A stretch of DNA of 64,000 nucleotides from Panax quinquefolius (taxonomy: Eukaryota > Streptophyta > Magnoliopsida > Apiales > Araliaceae): NCBI GenBank assembly GCA_020205615.1, contig CM035151.1, positions 39,862,977 through 39,926,976 of the forward strand, in the 5' to 3' direction. A program made the translations under genes and the position numbers. This document shows, one piece after another, positions 9,103 to 21,242 of the stretch (positions are counted from its first letter, which is position 1; each line of letters begins with the position of its first letter). The notes under the pieces were generated by a model that saw nothing but the letters and a program-made list of their open reading frames with translations, searched no databases and was not told the DNA's origin.

Positions 9103-10449
9103 GGAAAATGCTTAGAACACCAAAGCAGAAAATTTAATAAAATAATAATATAATTAAAATTTTCAAGCCCACATTAGACCAACTGAAATCAGCCCATTTT
9201 TAACACATGTTGAGCCAACAAAATTGCAAAAAAAAACGTTTTTCTTTTAAAAAATTAATTAAACTTCAAAAATCAATTATTTCGGAACTTCAATAATTCA
9301 TAATAAATAGCCCTTTTGTTAGAAAAATTCGAACCTCATGTCCTTTCCATAGAAAATTCCATTTTCTACAACTTTGTAAGTTTAAGGTTTTCCAAATTCC
9401 AAATAGAAACTGACCGAAATCCAAAAACGGGCGATTTTACAGGCTATAATCAAATTTCAGTCAAGAAATGGGCCCACAGACATGTTAATATGTTTTAAAC
9501 AACTTTTACAACAAAAATATTCTTCCTCCTCATATACTCATATATCCCATATTCATTATAAAAATATCATCATTATTATATTATAATAATATAATAAAAT
9601 ATTATTTTATCAGAAAAGATAAAATATCGATTTTCAACAATTGTCACTCTAAAAATTTTCTCCATCTATATCCACATAAAATGAATATTTTCCTCATCAT
9701 ATAAATCAATAATTAATTATTCACAAATAATATTAAAGAATCACAATCACGATAACTGTGCGCGGTTCCCGTGAAAGAGGGGCTTTCAATAAGAATTTCT
9801 CCTTACTAGCGCGTAATTAGGTGACCAAACCTCTCCTTAGACAGAACTTTCTAGACATTGTCAGTAATGTTATCTAATAATATTATTCAGATAATATGAA
9901 ATATTGCTTCGATAATAGAAAATACTATATTGTGACAATTATTGAAACAACAGTAATATAAAATATCAATGCCACAATTATTGAATCAATAAAATAAAAT
10001 CTTCGAATAAGTAATTATCGTAACAATTATTGAGTAGTGCCTTCTCACGTAAGAATCAATAATTGGTGCAATACTGCGGTGCTTCTTGTGCAACAACAGC
10101 GACATCGTGTGTTTTAACCACGGGTATTCCAACAAAGATTACTTGTAACAACTACGACATTATTTATAAACAACTTCTACTTGTCGTTTTCTTCATCCAT
10201 CGTTTTTTCGTTATGGGGCCCACACAAGGTCAGCGCTGGCCGTCATACGAATATTCCCAACAAAGTAAGAATATTCCACGACCAAACGAATATTCTCTGA
10301 TAAAAATGAATATTTTATAACCACTTGCTTATTTAAAATATTTGCGCATTTTACCCACAACTAACCACATTAATCAAATCAACCCTTACTATTTCAAAAT
10401 AATAAATAGAGGAAATTTAATTTTATTTATAATAAGTTGGGATCTTACA

Positions 10450-10463
10450 ACCTCCCCTCCTTA
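10450..10463 (-). other. Polypurine tract, element B
   Basis: Reads AAGGAGGGGAGGT on the minus strand, adjacent to the 3' LTR. Confidence 0.8.
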
Positions 10464-10465
10464 TG

Positions 10466-10806
10466 AAATTTCATCCTCGAAATTGACGTACGTACCTGGT
10501 GTTTCAAAAAGATGAGGATACCTCGCTTTCATTTTCGTTTCCAACTCCCAGGTCATTTCCTCAATAGCATGGTTTCTCCACAAAACTTTAACTTGTGGTA
10601 TGACCTTCGTGCGTAGGGACATGCTCCTTCATAGCCAAGATCTTGGCAGTACCTCTTCAGACGTTAAGTCTTGACTATCTCGTCCCAAGTTCTAACTCAA
10701 TGGCGTGGTTCGGGTCTTTCACATATTTACGGCTAATGAGATATATGAAAAACATTATGAACACGAGACATACTTGGAGGTAACACGAGTCTATAGGCCA
10801 CATTTC
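10466..10806 (-). pseudogene. Integrase C-terminal tail with chromodomain-like motif, element B
   Basis: Matches the intact version in E (52041-52400), including the LWRNHAIEEMTWELE block that resembles the end of plant chromovirus chromodomains, which direct integration toward particular chromatin marks. Here the stretch is shifted and carries stops between the GPY region and the tail. It is followed directly by the polypurine tract. Confidence 0.65.
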
Positions 10807-11910
10807 CTACTCGGTCAAGAATCTGAAATATGGACCAATAAATTGTGGATTGAGCTTTCCTCTCTTCCCAAATCTTGTAACTCCCTTCCATGGAGCCACA
10901 CGCAACAATACATGATCCCCAATACTAAATTCCACGTCCTTTCGATGAAGATCCGCATAACTCTTTTGTCGATCCTGTGCCGTTTGTATACGTTGTCGAA
11001 TCGTTTGGATCTTCTCTGTAGTCATTCGTACCAACTCTGCTCCCAACAACGTTGCTTCTCCTACCTCATCCCAACATACTGGAGAGCGACACTTTCGTCC
11101 ATACAATGCTTCAAATGGAGCCACACCTATACTTGCCTGATAACTGTTGTTGTAGGAGAATTCCACCAATGGTAGGTACTTATCCCAACTCCCATTGAAA
11201 TCGAGGACTCAAAGTCTTAATAGATCTTCAAGAGTTTGAATAGTCCTCTCTGATTGTCCGTCCGTTTGAGGATGGTATGCCGAACTGAACCATAAATCCG
11301 CGCCCATAGCTTTTTGCAAGCTAACCCAAAATCTTGAAGTGAATCTTGGGTCACGATCCGAAACTATGGATACTGGCATGCCATGCAACCTCACAATCTC
11401 ATTCACGTACATACTAGCAACATGTTCAAGGGAATAAGTCTCCCGTATTAGCAAGAAATGAGCAGACTTAGTTAATATATCAATAATAACCCAAATAGCA
11501 TTTATGCCTTGAGAAACCGTGGGAAGACCCTTAACGAAATCCATGGTAATGTGTTCCCACTTCCATTTCAGAATCTCAAGTGGTTGCAACGGACCCTTAG
11601 GTACTTGATGCTTCGCCTTTACACGTTGACAAGTTAAACACCTCGAGATAAACTTTGCAAGTATTCCTTCTTCATCGATTCTTGCTTCTGGAATAGCACC
11701 TTCTTGCACTTTCTTCTTCATACGCATCAGCTCCGGGTCCGTGGCTTGAGCAACTTTAACTTTATCGATTAAAGTTGGTTCTATACGTATACTTGACATC
11801 ATTGAATAGGTTCCCGGAGTCTTGAATTCTATCTTCATCTTTTGTAAATCACACAAAATAGGCCTTTGTGTTAACAACATCGCACTCATTCCATATGATC
11901 TTCTACTCAC
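10807..11910 (-). pseudogene. Integrase of element B with in-frame zinc-finger deletion
   Basis: Inserts cDNA into the genome. 11209-11910 is open for 233 residues: the spacer ([20 protein letters not shown]), then CLTCQ of the zinc finger, then catalytic core landmarks MDFV, VSDRDPRF and DGQSERT. Relative to E and G, about 50 residues holding both His ligands of the HHCC finger are missing, yet the frame is kept. The next open part (10807-11169) carries [19 protein letters not shown] and FIGPY in another frame, so the protein is broken near 11190. Confidence 0.8.
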
Positions 11911-11924
11911 GCGCCACTACCACG

Positions 11925-12560
11925 TTCGCTTTTCGAGGATGGTATTGAATAGTGTGGTCGTAATCTTTCAACATTTCGAGCCAACGCGTCATTGCCGCAT
12001 GTTGAGTTCCTTTTGGGTGAAGAAATATTTGAGGCTTTTATGGTGCGAATATATCTCCACTTTCTCCCCATATAGATAGTGCCTCCGGATCTTTAGCGCT
12101 TAAAACGCATCACGCTAACTCTAGATCATGAGTAGGATAATTCCTCTCATATTCTTTAAGTTATCGCGAGGCATAGGCTATGACTTTCCCACGTTGCATG
12201 AGAACACATCCTAACCCCTTGCCTGAAGCATCGCTGTAGATAACAAATCCATCCGAACTAGATAGTATTGTCAAAACAGGTGCCGAAATGAGTCTCCTCT
12301 TGAGATCTTGGAAACTCTTCTTGCATTCCTCACTTCGTATGAATTTTGTATCTTTACGAGTCAGCTGAGTTAACGGAGTAGTGATTCGAGAAAATCCTTC
12401 CACAAATCTTCGATAATAACCAGCTAAGCCCAAAAAGCTACGTACTTCGGTCACCGTCTTTGGTTGCTCCCAACTTTGTATTGCTTCAATCTTCGTCGGG
12501 TCAACAGATACTCCATGTTTTGACACCACGTGCCCTAGGAATGCTACTTCCTCAAGCAAG
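11925..12560 (-). pseudogene. RT connection and RNase H of element B
   Basis: 12161-12559 is open: thumb/connection ([31 protein letters not shown]) followed by the RNase H start ([16 protein letters not shown], with the first catalytic Asp). A stop follows YASR, and the rest ([21 protein letters not shown]) is recognisable down to about 11925 but shifted. The domain normally removes the RNA strand during reverse transcription. Confidence 0.75.
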
Positions 12561-13289
12561 AACTCGCATTTTTTGAACTTAGCATATAGCTTGTTTTCAC
12601 ATGACCTTTTGAGTACCCGACTTCAAATGGTGCTCATGATCTTCACGGCTTTTGGAATATATGAGGATGTCATCAATAAAGACAACAACGAACTGATCCA
12701 AATAATCCTTGAATACTCGGTTCATCATATCCATGAAAGTCGCAGGAGCATTAGTCAATCCAAAAGACATGACTAGGAATTCATAAAGCCCGTACCGAGT
12801 TCTGAAGGTAGTCTTCGGAATATCCTCAGTTTTAACCTTCAGCTGATGATATCCAGAACGAAGATCGATCTTTGAAAAGAATTGTGCTCCTTGTAACTGG
12901 TCAAACAGGTCATCAATACCTATTCTTAATAGTGACATGGTTTAATTCCCGGTAATCGATACAAAGTCGCATACTCCCGTCTTTCTTCTTTACAAATAAA
13001 ACAGGAACACCCCAAGGAGATGTACTAGGACGAATAAAATTGATGTCCAACAACTCCTATAGTTGGACCTTTAACTCTTTAAGTTCAATAGGAGCCATTC
13101 GATATGGGGTTTTAGAAATTGGCTTTGTACCAGGTTTAAGATCAATAAAGAATTCAACTTCATGTTCCGGGAGTAGACCGGGAAGTTCTTCAGGAAATAC
13201 GTCAGGAAAGTCAATAACACCAGGAATATTATTCAAATATGATGTGTCGTTATTCAAATCCATAACATGGGCTAAGAAAGCTTGACATC
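12561..13289 (-). pseudogene. Reverse transcriptase of element B, frameshifted
   Basis: Contains [19 protein letters not shown], then [34 protein letters not shown] and the active-site block [11 protein letters not shown]. Between NRY and the DDLFD block 14 bp present in E are missing (junction 12917/12918), shifting the frame between the fingers and palm. Another break follows DHEHHLKSG. The preceding linker (VFPEELPGLLPEHEVEFFIDL) is in frame with the protease end. Confidence 0.8.
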
Positions 13290-13715
13290 CATTTTTTAAT
13301 AAACGAATGGCTTTATGGCTTGATATAACAGTGATTGATTTTAATGGCTTAGTTGCTTGAATTCGCACAACAGGTTGGTTAGGAATATGAAAACTAACAA
13401 CCTTACGAAAACAATCAATTTTGGCATGATGAGTAGTTAACCAATCAATCCCTAAAATCACATCAAAAGCAAGTATCTTTAAAGAGAAAAGGTCAACAGG
13501 TAATGTGATGGTGCCAACTTGGATCAAACAAGATTTATAAACAGTGGATGTGATGAAAGTTTTCCTAATGGAGTCTCCACAGATAAATCAAAGTCTAATT
13601 TCTCGAGTCAAGTTTAAACGTTGAGCACAAGCGGGAGAAATAAATGAATGGGTAGCACCTAAGATTCTAGTAAGGTATAAACTTCGCATGAATTTATGAT
13701 TAGCTTACCCGTGAT
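13290..13715 (-). pseudogene. Aspartic protease of element B, active site destroyed
   Basis: The second half is open and well conserved (LPVDLFSLKILAFDVILG, IDWLTTHHAKIDCFRKVV). At 13646-13670, where E reads LLDTGSTHSF, B has a garbled run with a TAG, so the catalytic Asp-Thr-Gly is gone. It cannot process the polyprotein. Confidence 0.75.
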
Positions 13716-14930
13716 CACCTCGTTTGGGTTCCTCGCGATGTTGACGATACCACGACAAACGCTCTTTCGAGGAACCGATTGACTTTGACTTTTTCGGGAT
13801 AGCCTTTTGAGTCACCATCCTCGCTGGACTTGGTTTTGCTCTGAAGACAATCTCGAGCGATATGTCCTTCCTTTCCACAATTATAGCATACTTTGAACTG
13901 CTGTGGATGGTTTAATGATATGTCCCTCTTTTCCACATTTATAGCATACGACCGGTGGTCGTTCTCCTCCCTTAAAACCGATTATTCTTTGGTCGCCGAC
14001 GTCTTCACAGTGTCATTGTTGAATCTCCTCTTTTTAAAATCTCCCCCCAACTCGCTTCTTCTATTTTCATGGCCACGATTACCACCAGAGTGGTTGCCGC
14101 TCTTGTCCGTATTTTTCTTTCTTCACTGGTTATCGTTGTTCTGATGACTGTTGTCACCGGTATGATCTTGGTTGTGGTCCCTCGGTTGACCGTACTCGTT
14201 ATCTCGCTCTAATAATTGAGCCCTGTTGACAACATCTGAATAGAGAGAAAATTTATGAGAAATGAGATATTGACGTATGCCGGGTTTCAAACCTCTCAGA
14301 AACATCCGTCACACGTTCCTCATTATCCACCAAATGAGGTGAACACCGACAACTCTGTAAACTTCGCCTCGTCTTTGGGACAAATCATGTTATTCTCGCC
14401 TCATCCTAATAAACTCTACCTCCTTCATATGACGAATAGTTTCAGGAAAGTACTTGTCATTGAACAGTTTCTAAAATGTTTCCCAAGACATGCTAAGTGC
14501 GGCGATGGGTATGCTTCACAGACTCCCACCAATAGTCTGCCTCGCCACGGAACATAATGGTGGCGAATGAAACCTTCTGTTCCTCCGTGCATCCTAAGAC
14601 ATCGAATATCTTGGTAATTTGTTTAACCCACGTCTCTTCCTTGATCAGATCCGGCTTTCCAATAAATTTTGGTGGTCCCAACTCTTTGAACTGCTTGGCT
14701 GTGACAAACCATGAATTGCTATCATTTCCTCCTATATTTTGACCACGAGTCTCCCTCGTCTGATTTTGTATGAACTACAAAAAGCTTCTAAACATCACAT
14801 CGTTCATCATCTGCTCAGTGGTGTTGTTCACAGGAGGAACATTGCTAGCCTGTTGCACGTTCTCCTTGATGGTGAGCACAAGTGTCTCCACGGTCTCGTT
14901 TACTCCACTGTTAACATTCTCAGTCGACAT
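13716..14930 (-). pseudogene. gag of element B
   Basis: The start MSTENVNSGVNETVETLVL at 14930 is about 190 bp after the primer site. The capsid core is at about 14493-14690 (GPPKFIGKPDLIKEETWVKQ; WWESV). The capsid end is at about 14220-14305 (FLRGLKPGIRQYLISHKFSL). Two zinc knuckles follow at about 13830-13960: the first is damaged and the second is intact as CYNCGKEGHIARDC. Several frameshifts separate these blocks. Product: structural protein that packages the element RNA. Confidence 0.8.
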
Positions 14931-15050
14931 TCTCAAATACTGCCATAAAACATGGGTTAATTTAACAAATTAACATATCACATAATATCCCTATATTATG
15001 ACCGACCAACAAATAAGCTTAGGTAGGACACACTAGTGAAGGATTTATTC

Positions 15051-15070
15051 GTCTCTCCCCTTCTAGTTCT
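15051..15070 (-). other. Purine-rich leader motif (B)
   Basis: Minus-strand AACTAGAAGGGGAGAGACG, the counterpart of 2027-2047 in A. Confidence 0.55.
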
Positions 15071-15102
15071 ATTCCATGATCTCCGCCATAGATCATATCC
15101 CT

Positions 15103-15116
15103 AAGCTCTGATACGC
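15103..15116 (-). other. Primer binding site, element B (decayed)
   Basis: Minus-strand GTATCAGAGC remains, but the TTGG next to the LTR is replaced by GC, shortening the match to the initiator-Met tRNA end. Confidence 0.75.
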
Positions 15117-17698
15117 TGTGACGCCCCCAAAATAGGTATATAACACCCATTCTGAGTAGTCAAAATACATGGTACAGATACAACTACAACTTTATTAATA
15201 CAACATAAAAACTGTGAGTTTAAATAAAAATATTGTCATCTAGACAATATCCACACTCAAATAAGTCCTCATTACAATTATTGATACATTATTTTACAAA
15301 AATGGTGAGGACTACTAAAATGACTTTCTAGAACCTTCATTCCATGCCCCGACTAGTACTCGCTACATTCTCGCCTCCTGAGAAGAAAAATGGAACAAAA
15401 GGAAAAGGGTGAGCTCAACTAGCCCAGTAAAGAATATTATGACTAAGATAACATAGAACAAATTATCGTTAGTCTTCAACAGGGAAAAATCTAATAGAAT
15501 ACAATAGACAACCAGTTTTAAATCAATCTTCGCAGCAGAAATAATAATTCATTAGAAGAGTTAAGTAGAGAATGCAAACTACTATCTTCTATATATGAAT
15601 TTAAAAGTTCATCGTCGATATTTTTTCCCTGTAACATCAATCAATATATATCTGAAATTAAATATTTATCTTTGCACTACAGGCCAAAGATATTCATCAG
15701 TTGGTCATGTTCATCTAAACACCTGTTCATCTTTGCACTACGGGCCAAAGATATTCATCAGATAATCATTCATCTTTGCACTACATGCCAAAGATATTCA
15801 GTAATATCATCATTTAGGACTGAGGATGATGAAAAATATTTTAAATAAAACGAATCCAGTGAAACAAAAAAAATAAATATTAAGAATTCATATTTCAACT
15901 ATTCCATGTCCAAAAATACCTCATAAATAATCATAGTAGAGTAAAATTCAAGAATGATCAAAACATGGATACAATCAAAGCTAGTATCCATAATAGATAT
16001 TTTGGACAAAAAGAAGAAAATTTCATTTTTTGATGAATAGTGCCGTATACGTGAATAGTAACCCCGACACAAAAAGTTCCAAATTTGATAAAAAGTTCAG
16101 ATCAATACTTCGGCATAATGATATTGAAGAAAATAATATCATTTAAGAAGAAAATAATATCCCTTGCCTCGTAAAGACAGTACTTCTAGTTGAAACACCG
16201 GATATAAGCTATGACTTGAACTTGCACCGTATAGCAACACTCAAAGTATTAAAATACTCACAAGAATACGCTCAATATATCGAGAGAGAATGGGAGAGAA
16301 AACTTCAGTTTCTGGTGTGATTTTCAATTCTAACCTAAGCACCCTATTTATAGGAAAATGCTTAGAACACCAAAGCAGAAAATTTAATAAAATAATAATA
16401 TAATAAAAAATTTCAAGCCCACATTAGACCAACTGAAATCAGCCCATTTTTATCACATGTTGAGCCCACAAAATTGCAAAAAAATGTTTTTCTTTTAAAA
16501 AATTAATTAAACTTCAAAAATCAATTATTTCGGAACTTCGGAACTTCAATAATTCATAATAAATAGCCATTTTGTTAGAAAAATTTGAACCTCATGTCCT
16601 TTCCATACGAAATTTCATTCTCTACAACTTTGTAAGTTTAAGGTTTTCCAAATTCCAAACAAAAACTTACCGAAATCCAAAAACGGGCGATTTTATAGGC
16701 TATAATCAAATTTCAGTCAAGAAATGGGCCCACGGACATGTTTAACATGTTTTAAATAACTTTTGCAACAAAAATACTCTTCTTCCTCACATACTCATAT
16801 ATCCCACATTCATTGTAAAAATATCATCATTATTATATTATAATAATATAATAAAATATTATTTTATCAGAAAAGATAAAATATCGATTTTCAACAATTG
16901 TCACTTTAAAAATTTTCTCCATCTATATCCACATAAAATGAATATTTTCCTCATCATATAAATCCATAATTAATTATTCACAAATAATATTAGAGAATCA
17001 CAATCATCGACAACGAGTGCGGTTCACAGGAAGAGGGGCTTTCAATAAGAATTTCTCTCTTCTTGGCAGCAATTAGGTGACCAAACCTCTCCTTAGAGCG
17101 AACTTTCTAGACATTGCCAGTAATGTTATCTAATAATATTATTCAGATAATATGAATTATTGCTTCGATAATAGAAAATACTATGTAGTGACAATTATTG
17201 AAACAACAGTAATATAGAATATCAATGCAACAATTATTGAATCAATAAAATAAAATCTTTGAATAAAGTAATTATCGTAACAATTATTGAGTAGTGCCTT
17301 CTTACATAAGAATCAATAATTGGTGCAATCACTGGTGCTATTGTGCAACAACGGCAGACATCAGATTTTAACCATTGGGTATTCCAACAAGATTACTAGA
17401 GAATAACTACGCCGTTATTTATAAACAACTTATACTTGTCGTTTTCTTCATCCAATCGTTTTCCATTATGGGGCCCACACAAGGCTGCGCCGTCGTACGA
17501 ATATTCCCCGACAGTAAGAATATTCCACGACCAAACGAATATTCTCCGATAAAAATGAATATTTTATAACCACTTGCTTATTTAAAATATTTGCGTGTTT
17601 TACCCACAACTAACCACATTAATCAAATCAACCCTTACTATTTCAAAATAATAAATAGAGGAAATTTAATTTTATTTATAATAAGTTGGGGTCTTACA
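15117..17698 (-). repeat. Element B 5' LTR (right in window)
   Basis: TGTGACGCC at the inner end, GTCTTACA at the outer end, then AACTT. It differs from its partner by repeat copy number, a 10-bp GA-rich insertion near 16290 and a duplicated CGGAACTT near 16530. Confidence 0.93.
16344..16352 (-). promoter_or_regulatory. TATA box, B 5' LTR
   Basis: Minus-strand TATAAATAG followed by the GA-rich initiator region at 16270-16300. This is the copy positioned to drive the element. Confidence 0.75.
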
Positions 17699-17703
17699 AA
17701 CTT
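17699..17703. repeat. Target-site duplication of element B (right copy)
   Basis: AACTT. Removing B and one copy rejoins the Athila-like gag in frame between LRDKAR and SWLHSL. Confidence 0.92.
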
Positions 17704-18123
17704 CGTGCCTTATCCCTCAAAGAAAATGGGAACAGTCTGAGCCTAATTGCATCTTTGAACATCCCATTGTACTTAAAGGTGTCACAAATCTTGATAAAAC
17801 TCAAAAGAATGATCATCATTGTCGAAATGCAGAAGATCCCCCCCATATTGAACTACATTCAGTACAATCTGTATCGTGCCTGGCTTAATTTTGAAGGTAT
17901 TTGTTGCTATAGCTGGCCTCACAATGCTCGACTACAACTCATTAATCTTGGGCATAAAATAATCCCTTAAGGCTCTGTGCTCTTCTCTAGGCTCTTCTGC
18001 CATATTGGATGATGATATCTCAGTATTTACTTGCGTATTCTGATTTGTACGCGCTCTCCAAGCTCTCCCGTTGATATTGTCTTGTGCAGGTATCAACTCA
18101 GGATGTGATGATTGAGTGCGCAT
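17704..18123 (-). pseudogene. Athila/Tat-branch gag, N-terminal part
   Basis: Reads from MRTQSSHPELIPAQDN (start at 18123) through LRDYFMPKINEL, then PAIATNTFKIKPGTIQIV and DAIRLRLFPFSLRDKA, where B interrupts it. These blocks are characteristic of plant Ty3/gypsy gags of the Athila/Tat branch. A stop after NEL and a shift near 17850 break the frame. The protein would be the capsid. The rest is at 6818-7825. Downstream genes of this element would lie left of the window. Confidence 0.75.
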
Positions 18124-19495
18124 ATACTATACACAAGTACCTGAAATGAAAACAAAAGTAAAATAGAAATAAGATAAGATAAGAATTGTTCAAGTCAAAT
18201 AAATCTAGCTATAGTTGATGGCTACGGTAATAAAATAAACATCTTTGTTTCAAGAATTCTGGCTTTAAAAACTTGTTGGTTCCGTTTCGGTTTAACAAAA
18301 TAGACTCTAACTCATGCAAGTATACAAGGGTCAACAAGTAGTACAAAGTAAGAAAGTATCGATCCCAAGGAGAAAGGTGAATAAATCTACACTAGCATGC
18401 AACAACCTTATCACTATTTCTATTTGCTCAAATGGTCAATAATCAAGTAAATTAAATTCTAAATTAACTATAAACACAAAATTACAAAATACTAAATTTA
18501 AGGAATCAAATGGAGAGGAATGGGATCCTAATGTCAATTAATGCTTTATCTAGAATGTACGCCTATTGTTATGTTTACTTAATTACAATGGAAAACTAGT
18601 TAAGAGCACACAAGTGAAACATGAACATCTTTCGATGTACCATGTCCAAATCACACAAAATCCACAAAATGATAGAATTCATATGAGCATCAATATTACC
18701 TAACCCACTATATGTCTATGTGAATTACAAGCAATACCGATTTAAGCACAAGCCCTCTTAACAACTACACATGGTGAACCGGTACAAGTCTATCTGGGTC
18801 ATGAATCCTGAAACCTAACACATATAAATCTCATGAACACATGCTAACATGGTCTAATCTGTACTTATACTTCCTTTTCCAATTTCATACAAGTAATTAG
18901 GGTGAATGGTGATCAAACATTCAATATTTAAGTGCAACCATGTTAGTCAATCCATAGATAACCATACAAACAATCACAAATAGGCATACACGACTGAACT
19001 ACACAATAAAATTCATTAGAATCCCATAATGGAAGTTAGTTCATTACTGAATCAACACCCATTATGGGATTTAAGCCAAGCATTGAAATAAACAATGAAA
19101 GCAAGAGATATTAGGAAAATGAGGAATCAAATCTGATAAAACCCTGCTTCACAAAGTGTCTTAAAGCTAGTTCAGGTCCACATTCATCAACAAAATTAAA
19201 ACCCAGTCTTTACAATCGATCAATCTAGAGAGAGAAGCCCAAAATAGTAGAGAAAGGCTATGGAATCTCTCTAGACTATGAAACCCTAATAATCGTAATA
19301 ATAACTTATAAGATACGTCTTTTCAAACAAGAAAATACACCTTATAATGGAAATTACGCTTTCTCCTTACAAAATAGAAAGTCTGTATTTTAAGTCAAGT
19401 ATGATTGGCCTTATTGCTTGGCAGTGTACAAAGGGATTTCAGGCGGCAATGCTACATGAATTCAGAATGTCTTCTATAATGATTTAACGAGTTTT
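18124..19495 (-). repeat. Leader and probable LTR of the Athila-like element
   Basis: No protein-coding signal. On the minus strand about 19330-19200 has TATA-like CTTATAAG followed by CTCTAGAGAGATTCC and CTTCTCTCTCTAGATT, a likely promoter. CTTGGGATCGATACTTTC on the minus strand (about 18350-18370), with its Cys/Tyr-poor AT-rich surroundings, is a sequence type I associate with plant gag-only or non-autonomous elements, though I cannot confirm it. Possible LTR edge at 19456 (GCTACA). TTTCAG just before the gag start could be a splice acceptor. LTR limits could not be fixed because the partner LTR is outside the window. Confidence 0.5.
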
Positions 19496-20934
19496 TGTAA
19501 TCTAATTTGAATATTTATTGAATTAAATAAATATTTTTTGGATGATTTAATTATTGGATTAAATAAGTAATTGTTGAATTCGTGGTATATTAATTTAATT
19601 ATATGTGTTATATTGATTAAATTAATGTGGAGAGTTTTATTATTCAAGGTATATATTTAATTGAGCTTATTTGATTAAATGAATTATTTAATAAGCATAA
19701 TGTTATTCTAATTCATTTAATAATTAATTAGAGATTAAATAATTTGACATAATTAATAAATGAGAAATTTAATTATGTGAATATGTGAATTAATGAGAAA
19801 TTAGTTTATTTTATTTAAAGTAAATTAAATAAGATATTTGATTTATTGTTTAATTGGGTGTGACATTATTAAATTATATAATAAGAGATTAATTAAATTA
19901 AATGGGAAAAGGCTTTTTAAAGGCTAGCCAAACAAGGCCTAAAAGGGAGTTAGTCAGTTAACCCACGAAGGAATTAATTGACCACATCGACGCCAGTTAT
20001 ATTATGCGTCTTATATTCAGTTTTTAGTTTCAACCTGGAGAGCAAAGTGTAGAGAAAAATTCAGAGAGAAAGTTTAAAGAGAATTTATGATATTGGAGAA
20101 GAAAGCAAAGAATTAGAGGAATTACTATAAGGTAATCTCTCCAACCCAATTTGTAAATTACGTTGTTATTATTTTCTATGAAAAACTATCTCTAAGTCCT
20201 CTGTGATTAAAGAAAGTTGCAAATTGATGAGTATAGGATGTGATGTATAGGTTAATTTATGTTTATAATAAGTATATATCATATATTCATGTGTTTAAAG
20301 TAATTGATTTCATATAAATATGCTAAAATCAGAGTTTTCCATTAATAAGTATTTTGAGTTCTCTGTAAAATAAAAATATTGTGATCAATGCATGAATTGG
20401 TGATTTATGTATATACACATGATAATATATAATCATAACATGTTTTCTACCATCTATGTATGTTTTCAAAACATTAAATCCATATAAATATGTAGTAATT
20501 GGATATTGTTTTGGAAGTTACAAAGTATAAAAGTTGTATATATGGCCATATGGCCCTTACGTACAAATTAAATGCTTTAATCATAAGTTGTATCAAAAAT
20601 TTACACTCATATATGCTTATGTATGTTGAAATGAACAAAACAGAATTTAAATGGATGGATTCGATGAATTAACGAATCTGTAATGTTAAAATTCATGTTT
20701 TTCTTCAAAACTTTGCAAAATATGAAAAATAGTGAAATTAAATGTTGTAAATTGTGTAATTACGTGAATTAAAGTGTTAGAATCATGCTAAAGGCCGTAT
20801 GTGATGTTTTTGTGAAGTCTATAATTCATGGGTAGCATTATAATTCATCGTGTTAGCTTAATTTGGGATTTATTGGGCTGTTCTGTGTGTTTTTCGCGAA
20901 CTGCAGAATCTGGGTCTGCATCGTAGCGTGATCG

Positions 20935-21085
20935 CGCCGCTCCAAAGAACGAATGGAGCGTGCCCGCGTTGTGCAGCGGGCCCGCACCACTTTAAAGACA
21001 AATGGAGCGCACCCGCGCCGTGCACCGCGCCCCCACCGTGCAGATAACAAATATAGCGCGCCCGCGCTCTACGCGTAGAACTTCA
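20935..21085 (+). repeat. GC-rich 49-bp tandem repeat in the F LTR
   Basis: Units start near 20952, 21001 and 21050 (AATGGAGCG, AATGGAGCG, AATATAGCG), exactly 49 bp apart, each with GCCCGCG/GCGGGC-type palindromic stretches. It is a sharp GC island in an AT-rich LTR. Confidence 0.75.
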
Positions 21086-21237
21086 AAAACCTAATGTAAT
21101 GAACATGAAGACATGTCAAGCATATAATAATATGTTAATTAACTTATGTTATGTGATTAATTAATAAGACTTAAAAGTCCAATAACATTTTCAAAGACCA
21201 ATGTTGGAATTCGATAGGTATATCGAACTATTGATTA

Positions 21238-21242
21238 AGGGG
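21238..21242. repeat. Probable target-site duplication of element C (left)
   Basis: AGGGG here, ATGGG at 41934-41938: four of five bases match. Confidence 0.6.

Larger units (their letters stand above)
7826..10449 (-). repeat. Element B 3' LTR (left in window)
   Basis: The outer end reads TATGACGCC where the other LTR has TGTGACGCC, a one-base change of the terminal TG. The inner end is ATCTTACA. It has three extra 18-bp repeat units (8742-8820) relative to the other LTR, and the TATA box is at 9094-9102. Confidence 0.93.
7826..17698 (-). mobile_element. Element B: Tekay-like Ty3/gypsy retrotransposon, complete structure, broken genes
   Basis: LTRs of 2,624 bp (7826-10449) and 2,582 bp (15117-17698), perfect AACTT duplications, primer site and polypurine tract are all present. 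The interior of 4.67 kb holds gag, PR, RT, RNase H, IN and a chromodomain-like tail in chromovirus order, all on the minus strand. Coding damage includes a lost protease active site, a 14-bp RT deletion and a deletion in the integrase zinc finger. B interrupts the Athila-like gag. Its closest relative in the window is E. Confidence 0.95.
19496..21242 (+). repeat. Element F 5' LTR, first piece
   Basis: AT-rich sequence beginning perhaps at TGTAATCTAATTTGAA (19496, uncertain by some tens of bases), with a GA-rich initiator-like stretch at about 20040-20120. It is interrupted at 21243 by element C and continues at 41939. Joining the three pieces gives an LTR of about 2.9 kb, like the Tekay LTRs here. 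The assignment rests on the target duplications of C and D, since F's other LTR is not in the window. Confidence 0.55.

Noticed and set aside
10705..11175. 156-codon plus-strand ORF
   Set aside because: Antisense shadow of B's integrase, which has clear family motifs on the minus strand.
20853..21050. Arg/Ala-rich 65-codon minus-strand ORF
   Set aside because: A by-product of the GC-rich 49-bp repeats; no homology signal and inside an LTR.
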